A stretch of DNA of 6,151 nt from JBBPYR01 sp038199755 (GTDB taxonomy: Bacteria > Chloroflexota > Ktedonobacteria > Ktedonobacterales > Ktedonobacteraceae): NCBI GenBank assembly GCA_038199755.1, contig JBBPYR010000111.1, positions 1-6,151 of the forward strand. Reading direction: 5' to 3'. The first letter of the stretch is position 1. Each line of letters starts with the position of its first letter. The notes under the pieces are model-generated. The model made no database searches. It saw only the letters and a list, made by a program, of their open reading frames with translations, and was not told the DNA's origin. Shown here piece by piece: positions 1 through 4,827 of this stretch. The translations under genes were made by a program, and so were the position numbers.

Positions 1-99
1 GGGGGGCTGTGGACCCTTGGGTCGCCCGTGGGGTGGGGCAAACGCCCAAAAAGGGGTTGGTATCCCTGGCACGGACGACCCAAGGGTCCCCACCCCGCC
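1..99. repeat. Long imperfect inverted repeat with nested palindromes
   Basis: The arms 11-30 and 70-89 are reverse complements with one mismatch in 20. Pairing continues outwards to positions 1 and 99 with only a few more mismatches. Each arm contains its own palindrome, GACCCTTGGGTC at 12-23 and its complement GACCCAAGGGTC at 77-88. The central segment contains a small GGGC-AAAC-GCCC hairpin at 36-47. This architecture resembles palindromic interspersed repeats or MITE-like elements, but the window starts inside or at the edge of the repeat, so its left limit is unknown. No transposase or target-site duplication can be seen. The structure is directly visible; its identity as a dispersed element is an inference. 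Confidence 0.7.
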
Positions 100-119
100 T
101 CGTCCGCCGCCCCCGCCCC
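88..119 (-). other. Potential G-quadruplex tract (minus strand)
   Basis: Four C runs on the + strand (88-91, 93-96, 110-114, 116-119) give four runs of at least four G on the complementary strand, with loops of 1, 13 and 1 bases. This could form a G-quadruplex on the minus strand or an i-motif on the plus strand. The tract overlaps the right arm of the inverted repeat. Whether it folds in the cell cannot be judged from sequence. Confidence 0.3.
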
Positions 120-203
120 GACTGAAAAGCTGAGCTGTTCGCTTGGGTTGATGTCTATTGGACCAGCTTGGGCGCGTCCCCTGGGCGGCCCGAAAAGTCA
201 TTA

Positions 204-232
204 TTGCTAGCAACATGAGGCTGTGGTAGTAT
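204..232 (+). promoter_or_regulatory. Candidate sigma-70-type promoter for ribF operon
   Basis: TTGCTA at 204-209 (4 of 6 matches to the -35 consensus) is followed after exactly 17 bases by TAGTAT at 227-232 (4 of 6 matches to the -10 consensus). Transcription would begin near 239-240 and leave a leader of roughly 80 bases before ribF. It is the best-spaced pair I found between the GC-rich repeat and ribF. Each box is only a partial match, so this remains a prediction. Confidence 0.35.
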
Positions 233-250
233 TAACGCAAAGGTGGCACA

Positions 251-274
251 CGAGGCGTGCGAGATCACACCTCG
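251..274 (+). promoter_or_regulatory. Leader hairpin upstream of ribF
   Basis: CGAGG at 251-255 pairs with CCTCG at 270-274. After one mismatch, GTG (257-259) pairs with CAC (266-268), leaving a loop of about six bases. An alternative pairing of GCGAG (259-263) with CTCGC (271-275) uses the same right arm, so the two folds exclude each other. No T run follows, so it is not a classical terminator. It could act in the 5' leader of the transcript or be incidental. Confidence 0.3.
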
Positions 275-323
275 CATAATAACAGTATTCATACTAATTT
301 AACGGGATATGTGTTTACAACAT

Positions 324-1298
324 ATGCAATACACAACAACACTTACAAATGAAACCCCTATTGCTATCACCATCGGCAACTTTGATGGCATACATGCAGG
401 GCATCTACAACTGCTAAAAGAACTACGTACACTGGCCCAGCAACTGCATTGCGCGCCAGTGCTCGTCACATTCGAGCCACATACATTGAAGGTCGTGCGA
501 CCGGACATACACTTTTCTTATTTGACAACGACCTCCGAAAAGTTGGCTTTAGCACGCAAGTATGGACACGTGGAGCAGGCGATTGTGCTTGCGTTCACGC
601 CGGAAGTTGCCGCCATGAGTGCTGAAGCCTTCATGGATACATTATGCACTGATTTTCAGCTTAAAGGACTGCTTGTCGGGGCCAATTTTAGTCTTGGCCA
701 CAACCGCATGGGCGATGTCACCTTCCTTGAGCAGTATGGCAAAGAGCACGCGCTAGCAGTACGTGCCATCCCCCTTGCCGAGACGGGAGAAACACGCATT
801 AGCAGTACACGCATTCGCACCCTGGTAAGCGAAGGACAGATTGAGGAAGCTAATGAACTGCTTGGTCATCCATTTCTCATGAGTGGTATTGTCGTCCATG
901 GCGATGAACGAGGCAGACTACTTGGTTTTCCCACCGCTAACCTGCGTCCAGACCCACAGCGACTGCTACCACCCAATGGCGTGTATGCCTTGCGTGCCTC
1001 TGTGAGTAACGGAACAGAGACTGCAAAAGTGCCACAAAGTGACGAAGAGCATGAACCCATCGTTTATAATGGAGTAGCCAATATTGGAGTGCGTCCTACG
1101 TTTAATGGAAAAGAACGTCTAGTAGAGGTACACTTACTAGACACCAGTATAGATATTTACGACAAGCAGCTAAATGTGGAGTTTATCGCACACCTGCGAA
1201 GCGAACAGCGTTTTTCGGGTATCGATGCGCTGAAAGCACAAATCGCTTCTGATGTGCAACAAGCACGCCAGATACTCGTAAATACAACAGTCAAATAG
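324..1298 (+). CDS. ribF: Bifunctional riboflavin kinase / FAD synthetase RibF
   Basis: This cytoplasmic enzyme phosphorylates riboflavin to FMN and adenylates FMN to FAD. The N-terminal FMN adenylyltransferase half shows the nucleotidyl-transferase signature GNFDGIHAGH (residues 18-27 from the ATG at 324), then VGANFSLGHNRMGD and ISSTRIR. The C-terminal flavokinase half shows GFPTANL (about 201-207), YNGVANIGVRPTF and VEVHLLD, ending in the usual helix. At 324 residues it has normal family length. An acidic, low-complexity stretch of about 18 residues (SNGTETAK to EEHEP, about 228-245) sits inside the flavokinase domain and looks like an insertion. The start is uncertain: ATG 309 would add five residues, and neither ATG has a well-placed Shine-Dalgarno. 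I prefer 324 because the family usually begins shortly before the GNFDG motif. fhaA follows after 35 bases on the same strand. Confidence 0.95.
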   Translation: MQYTTTLTNETPIAITIGNFDGIHAGHLQLLKELRTLAQQLHCAPVLVTFEPHTLKVVRPDIHFSYLTTTSEKLALARKYGHVEQAIVLAFTPEVAAMSAEAFMDTLCTDFQLKGLLVGANFSLGHNRMGDVTFLEQYGKEHALAVRAIPLAETGETRISSTRIRTLVSEGQIEEANELLGHPFLMSGIVVHGDERGRLLGFPTANLRPDPQRLLPPNGVYALRASVSNGTETAKVPQSDEEHEPIVYNGVANIGVRPTFNGKERLVEVHLLDTSIDIYDKQLNVEFIAHLRSEQRFSGIDALKAQIASDVQQARQILVNTTVK

Positions 1299-1319
1299 AA
1301 GCAACACTAATACACAATT

Positions 1320-1336
1320 AGGAGTGTGAGCCATTG
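1320..1336 (+). promoter_or_regulatory. Ribosome binding site fixing the TTG start of fhaA
   Basis: AGGAG at 1320-1324 lies nine bases upstream of TTG at 1334-1336. The first in-frame ATG would start at residue 47, inside the conserved N-terminal domain, so the TTG is the only start that keeps the domain whole. Confidence 0.75.
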
Positions 1337-2218
1337 AAAGCTCGCCAAAATTCATTATCAAAAGCAGTATCAAAATTTGAAGCACTGTTGGAGCGTCTAT
1401 TTCAGGCTCCTTTCAGCAGAATCTTCCCTTCACGCATAGAGCCAATCGAAATAACACAGAAATTGAAGCGGGCGATGGAAGATGGTGCGGTGCTGCGCAA
1501 TGATGGTCGTTATATCGTCCCAAACACCTATGACATTTATGTAAGCACTCAAGACTACCAAGGCTTTTTACCTAATCAGAGTGGATTAATTCGTGATTGG
1601 CAAGAGCAACTTGTTGAATATGCACGCCATCGACAATATATCCTCAGCGACATGCCTGTCTTGCGTTTGCATGCAGGCACCTCCCTCAAGCAGGGACAAG
1701 CGACGGTCAAACCGGCAGAGGATAGCGATGTGCATATGGCAACTCAAGCACTAGATGCACAGCAGCTTGCCGAGTTATGGAAACAGTTTCCACAGGGCAT
1801 TCCTGGTACGGCTCCGGCAACTCCACCAGTCGATCCTATGGGAGCGGCACCCGTGGGACCAAGAGGCTATCAGGGTAGTGCAGCGAACATGCCGCCCGTC
1901 ATGCCAGAGCCGCCACGCGAGCTACCACCCGCCCAATTGACTATTCGCTTACCGCAGGGTGGTCAGCGCGCCTATCGCATTGAGAAAACGGTCATCAGCC
2001 TTGGCCGTCAACTCGATAATGATATCATTGTAGAAGATAAACGGGTTGGTCGGTATCATGCTCAGATCAAATTCGATGGTCAACAGTTTATCCTCTATGA
2101 TCTTGGCAGCACAAATGGCACACTCGTCAATAAGGGACAGATTACACACCCGCATACACTACGTACTGGTGATGTCTTTACCGTTGGCAGCTATGACTTT
2201 CACTTTGAGAGAAGGTGA
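1334..2218 (+). CDS. fhaA: FhaA-like protein: DUF3662 domain plus C-terminal FHA domain
   Basis: This 294-residue soluble protein has two domains. Residues ~13-125 match the FhaA N-terminal domain (DUF3662), with the characteristic opening FEALLERLFQAPFSRIF and KLKRAMEDG. A Pro/Ala-rich linker (~155-200) leads to an FHA domain (~202-292) with G224-R225, the strand segment VGRYHAQI (238-245) and the loop DLGSTNGT (256-263). FHA domains normally bind phosphothreonine. In Mycobacterium, FhaA binds the phosphorylated pseudokinase domain of MviN and helps control peptidoglycan synthesis. Here the usual S-R-x-H reads G-R-Y-H: the Ser that normally contacts phosphate is Gly239 (GGT at 2048-2050, one base from AGT). 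Binding may therefore be altered. The start is TTG with a strong ribosome binding site. fhaB follows after 12 bases, consistent with one transcript. Confidence 0.9.
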   Translation: MKARQNSLSKAVSKFEALLERLFQAPFSRIFPSRIEPIEITQKLKRAMEDGAVLRNDGRYIVPNTYDIYVSTQDYQGFLPNQSGLIRDWQEQLVEYARHRQYILSDMPVLRLHAGTSLKQGQATVKPAEDSDVHMATQALDAQQLAELWKQFPQGIPGTAPATPPVDPMGAAPVGPRGYQGSAANMPPVMPEPPRELPPAQLTIRLPQGGQRAYRIEKTVISLGRQLDNDIIVEDKRVGRYHAQIKFDGQQFILYDLGSTNGTLVNKGQITHPHTLRTGDVFTVGSYDFHFERR

Positions 2219-2230
2219 GATCTTTTTTCT

Positions 2231-2671
2231 ATGCCACTACAAATAGATGCGTTTTTACTGATTCTGCGATTGCTCTTAATCGTGCTTTTTTACCTCTTTC
2301 TTATGCAGGTTGTGATCGCCATTCGCCGTGACTTACGCCAGGATAGAGCAGGGTCTGCGCAAGGGCCCACCTCGCTAGGCCATCTCGTGGTCATCAATAG
2401 CGGCCCTAGTGAAGTTCCACCGGGGACCAGCTATCCACTTGCAATGCGTACGAGCATTGGACGTGGCCCAACCAATACTATTCGTATTCAGCACCCGACC
2501 GTTTCGGCAGAAAATACGAATCTCTCGTATCAGAACGGGGTTTGGTATGTTCAGGATGCGGGCAGTCATAATGGCACCTTCGTTAACGATCAACCGGCAC
2601 GTGAGGCTCTTCCCGCCAAAGTCGGCGATATCATACGGGTTGGCTATATCAGCTTCCAGATCAAACCATAG
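2231..2671 (+). CDS. fhaB: FhaB-like membrane-anchored FHA protein
   Basis: This short protein of 146 residues has one N-terminal transmembrane helix (~7-30, rich in Leu, Ile and Val), followed by the positive stretch IRRDLRQDR, which predicts the rest faces the cytoplasm. An FHA domain fills ~50-146, with I76-G77-R78, VSAENTNL (91-98) and DAGSHNGTFVN (109-119). The architecture and length match FhaB/FipA of the actinobacterial cell-wall cluster, where it associates with division and elongation proteins. The conserved S-x-x-H reads S92-A-E-N95, so the structural His is Asn (AAT at 2513-2515, one base from CAT); the phosphate-contacting Ser is kept. The ribosome binding site is probably the purine-rich AGGTGAGA at 2213-2220, which overlaps the fhaA stop, so translation of the two genes may be coupled. 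The name rests on architecture and neighbours rather than on a search. Confidence 0.85.
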   Translation: MPLQIDAFLLILRLLLIVLFYLFLMQVVIAIRRDLRQDRAGSAQGPTSLGHLVVINSGPSEVPPGTSYPLAMRTSIGRGPTNTIRIQHPTVSAENTNLSYQNGVWYVQDAGSHNGTFVNDQPAREALPAKVGDIIRVGYISFQIKP

Positions 2672-2686
2672 CAACCTATAGCGGAC

Positions 2687-2712
2687 GAGAGAGAGAAGAG
2701 AAGGAGAAGAGG
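2687..2712 (+). promoter_or_regulatory. 26-base pure purine tract containing the SEDS gene ribosome binding site
   Basis: Positions 2687-2712 contain only A and G. The tract includes AAGGAG (2701-2706) and ends in GAGG (2709-2712), eight bases before ATG 2721. It offers several overlapping Shine-Dalgarno-like sequences and suggests strong translation initiation of the downstream membrane protein. An additional role of the long purine run, as an RNA-binding or triplex-prone site, is speculative. Confidence 0.6.
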
Positions 2713-2720
2713 TTTTTGAC

Positions 2721-4121
2721 ATGGCACAACTAGCACAATCGCGCGGCTTATCGAGGCGATATCGTTGGCAAGAGTTGGGGTTATTTATCATCCCCTTTAT
2801 GATTTTGCTTTTGGGCACGGGGCAACTAGCTTTGCTCTCAGCGAATCTCGATAAAACGGCACCCATCACGGCCAAAAACCTTCCCACTATTCAAAGCCTT
2901 ATCCCAACCTTCGGCCTGATTGTTGCGCTGTTAGTGGTCAACGGCATTCTTAGCTGGCGTTTCCGTAAGGCTGACCAGATGCTCCTTCCCCTTGTCGGCT
3001 TGCTCAGCGGTATCGGGATACTGATGGCAACCCGCTTGGGACCAAATATTGGAGTCCCGGTGCTTGGAACACGCCAATTGTTGTGGGTCTTCATTGGCCT
3101 GGTTATCTTTATGGCAACCATGTTTCTGTTACGGGATATTGAATGGCTCGGACGCTATAAATATACCTCTCTTGCCTTTGGCATCCTCCTACTCAGCACC
3201 ACATTAGTCAACAGCTTGCGTACCAAAAATCTCGATAGCCCCACCCATGACCAACTCAATCTCGGACCCATCGCCTTCCAACCATCAGAACTGCTCAAAA
3301 TCTGCATTGTCATCTTCTTTGCAGCCTACCTCGGCGAAAACCTGTTTATCGTCGCTCGTGGCAATATGCGTATTGGCAACGTTACCTTACCCCCACTGCG
3401 CCAACTTGGACCAATCATCAGCATGCTTGGTTTGGCACTGTTGCTCTTTCTGGGTGTACGTGAACTTGGTTTGGCTTTACTCATTTATGGCATCTTTCTC
3501 TGCATGATCTATCTGGGCAGTGGCAAAGCTTCCTATGTCTTATGGGGCCTAGCAGGTTTTATTGTCCTTGGCTACATTGGCTATCGCCTCTTTAGCTATG
3601 TGCGCTCCCGCTTTGCGGTCGTTGGTTTTGATGTAGTTCACTGGCAGAATTGGACAACAGCAGATACTACCTTCGCACAGAATCAGGGGTTACAAATTGT
3701 GCAAGGTATTCTGGCTCTCTCCAGCGGCGGCATTCTGGGTTCTGGCCTTGGGCTGGGGCATCCTGCGTTTGTTCCCGTCGTGCAATCCGATATGGTCTTT
3801 AGCGCAATCGGTGAAGAGCTGGGATTAGCTGGCCTGTTTGCTATCATTGGCATCTACCTGTTTCTTATTTATCGCGGTTTCCGTATCGCGAGTGATGCCA
3901 CAACCCCATTCACGAAACTCCTTGCAGCTGGCCTCACCTCAATTTTTGCAATCCAGACGCTGATTATCGCGGCGGGAAATATGAAGTTCTTACCCTTGAC
4001 AGGTATTCCACTGCCTTTTCTCAGTTATGGGGGCAGTTCTATCTTCGCTAACTACATCATAGTAGGGATGCTGATGCGCATCTCGTATAATACAGCCGTT
4101 GAACGCGAGGGTGACTCGTAG
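2721..4121 (+). CDS. SEDS-family protein (FtsW/RodA/SpoVE-like)
   Basis: SEDS proteins are membrane glycosyltransferases that polymerise lipid II into peptidoglycan and usually work with a class B penicillin-binding protein. This 466-residue protein has about 12 hydrophobic segments (roughly 20-40, 61-78, 87-103, 117-136, 147-163, 188-208, 228-245, 250-266, 270-290, 367-387, 397-418, 436-455) and a large loop at ~291-366. Family motifs are clear: FQPSELLK (186-193), GLGLGHP (342-348), IGEELGLAG (363-371) and LPLTGIPLPFLSYGGSS (424-440). Length and position after FhaA/FhaB resemble actinobacterial RodA, but RodA and FtsW cannot be separated safely here, so no symbol is given. Two hallmark residues are changed. 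The catalytic Asp of the E-R/P-D-x-G motif appears as Glu248 in VRELG (GAA at 3462-3464), and the N-G-A-x-x-W segment before FQPSE reads SPTHDQ (173-178), without Trp. Activity may be changed or lost. Start ATG 2721 has a strong ribosome binding site. Confidence 0.92.
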   Translation: MAQLAQSRGLSRRYRWQELGLFIIPFMILLLGTGQLALLSANLDKTAPITAKNLPTIQSLIPTFGLIVALLVVNGILSWRFRKADQMLLPLVGLLSGIGILMATRLGPNIGVPVLGTRQLLWVFIGLVIFMATMFLLRDIEWLGRYKYTSLAFGILLLSTTLVNSLRTKNLDSPTHDQLNLGPIAFQPSELLKICIVIFFAAYLGENLFIVARGNMRIGNVTLPPLRQLGPIISMLGLALLLFLGVRELGLALLIYGIFLCMIYLGSGKASYVLWGLAGFIVLGYIGYRLFSYVRSRFAVVGFDVVHWQNWTTADTTFAQNQGLQIVQGILALSSGGILGSGLGLGHPAFVPVVQSDMVFSAIGEELGLAGLFAIIGIYLFLIYRGFRIASDATTPFTKLLAAGLTSIFAIQTLIIAAGNMKFLPLTGIPLPFLSYGGSSIFANYIIVGMLMRISYNTAVEREGDS

Positions 4122-4132
4122 TAGACGTGGTA

Positions 4133-4146
4133 GAGGAAGGATTATG
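4133..4146 (+). promoter_or_regulatory. Ribosome binding site deciding the start of the 4144 gene
   Basis: GAGGAAGG at 4133-4140 precedes ATG 4144-4146, with GAGG seven bases from the start. The alternative upstream TTG at 4099 lies inside the SEDS gene and would add only an Arg-rich 15-residue leader, so the ATG is preferred. Confidence 0.65.
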
Positions 4147-4827
4147 GGCCGATATCAACGATGGTTACACCATCAGGAAATAGACCAACAACTTCATACC
4201 CAGCTACACCACCTTGAAGTAGAATTAGCTCACCTGCAAGGGCAAACAAGGATGGATAGCAGCAGCGAAAACACTATTTCCAAGGAAAACCAGCTTGTCA
4301 TAGCTTTAATGGCCAGCATGCATGCCCATACCCTACCAGAACTATCTTTCGAGGCGCAGTCACCCCCTCCCACAAGCAGCACTTCCGCTTCAGCACAACC
4401 ACACCTTTTGAGGGCTGCACTATCCGCACTACCTCCATGGGCACAGCCACCTGAGCATAAAAGCAGATACCTGAAAGCAGATACCGTTCGTCTCACGCAG
4501 CAAGCCGCCAGTGCCGACACGCAATACGAAGCATCAGAACCCTCTCTTCCTCATGAAGAACCTGCCCTACAAGTAGAAGATATGCCGCCCTACCTTGCTG
4601 CTCAATTGCCAACGGAACCGCAGCGTGAACTGCCACGTTGGTTACAAACGCTTATTGAGACATCGCTCCACAACAATCAGGGAATAGGACTCCTGAATGC
4701 GGAGAGTTTGCGCTCGAATCGCCTGTTTCAACGCTGGTCAGAGCGTTGGGGACAACCATCTTCGCCTCCCACCGAAGAAGGCGAGACGATGAAACAGCAG
4801 ACGATGCGAAAGGAACGAGAGTCATGA
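4144..4827 (+). CDS. Unrecognised coiled-coil protein with disordered middle
   Basis: I do not recognise this 227-residue protein and assign no function. It has no signal peptide or membrane segment. Residues 3-34 form a likely amphipathic or coiled-coil helix beginning RYQRWLHHQEI, with hydrophobic residues at 13, 17, 21, 24, 28 and 31. A second short helix follows (~48-67). The middle (~70-160) is rich in Pro, Ser, Ala, Gln and Glu and is probably disordered. A C-terminal segment with aromatic and charged helices (LPRWLQTLIE at 163-172, SNRLFQRWSERWG at 191-203) looks like a binding motif. The N-terminal Y-Q-x-W-L-x-x-Q-x-I pattern recurs in the next gene, suggesting a pair of diverged paralogues. 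It lies 22 bases after the SEDS gene and overlaps the next gene by 4 bases, so a role with the wall-synthesis proteins is an inference from position. The reading frame itself is well supported by spacing and ribosome binding site. Confidence 0.8.
   Translation: MGRYQRWLHHQEIDQQLHTQLHHLEVELAHLQGQTRMDSSSENTISKENQLVIALMASMHAHTLPELSFEAQSPPPTSSTSASAQPHLLRAALSALPPWAQPPEHKSRYLKADTVRLTQQAASADTQYEASEPSLPHEEPALQVEDMPPYLAAQLPTEPQRELPRWLQTLIETSLHNNQGIGLLNAESLRSNRLFQRWSERWGQPSSPPTEEGETMKQQTMRKERES
4810..4827 (+). promoter_or_regulatory. ATGA stop/start overlap with ribosome binding site
   Basis: The start ATG 4824-4826 overlaps the preceding stop TGA 4825-4827 in an ATGA arrangement. AAGGA at 4810-4814 lies nine bases upstream of the start. 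This indicates coupled translation of the two unrecognised genes and argues against the earlier in-frame TTG at 4746. Confidence 0.7.

Larger units (their letters stand above)
1..323. other. Non-coding region upstream of ribF
   Basis: I find no credible gene here. The first ~120 bases are strongly GC-rich, with G runs on the left and C runs on the right, and are organised as a long inverted repeat. Positions 121-200 are mixed in composition without a clear structure. From about 200 the sequence becomes AT-richer and contains a promoter-like pair and a hairpin leading into ribF. I looked for an FMN riboswitch, which would make sense before a flavin gene, and saw none of its conserved blocks. 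No tRNA fold was seen. Confidence 0.6.

Noticed and set aside
28..210. 60-residue open frame in the GC-rich upstream region
   Set aside because: It lies across the inverted repeat, its composition (Pro, Gly, Arg, Trp) follows from the GC-rich repeat, and it has no ribosome binding site or recognisable domain.
200..323. FMN riboswitch upstream of ribF
   Set aside because: The conserved RFN-element blocks are not present, and only one short hairpin is visible.
2375..2887. 170-residue open frame on the minus strand
   Set aside because: It is antisense to fhaB and the start of the SEDS gene, both of which carry clear family motifs; the translated sequence shows no domain.
4099..4143. Upstream TTG start extending the 4144 gene
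   Set aside because: It lies inside the SEDS gene, has no good ribosome binding site, and adds only an Arg-rich stretch, whereas ATG 4144 is preceded by GAGGAAGG.
4746..4823. Upstream TTG start extending the 4824 gene
   Set aside because: It would overlap the preceding gene by 82 bases; ATG 4824 has AAGGA at the right distance and a typical ATGA overlap.
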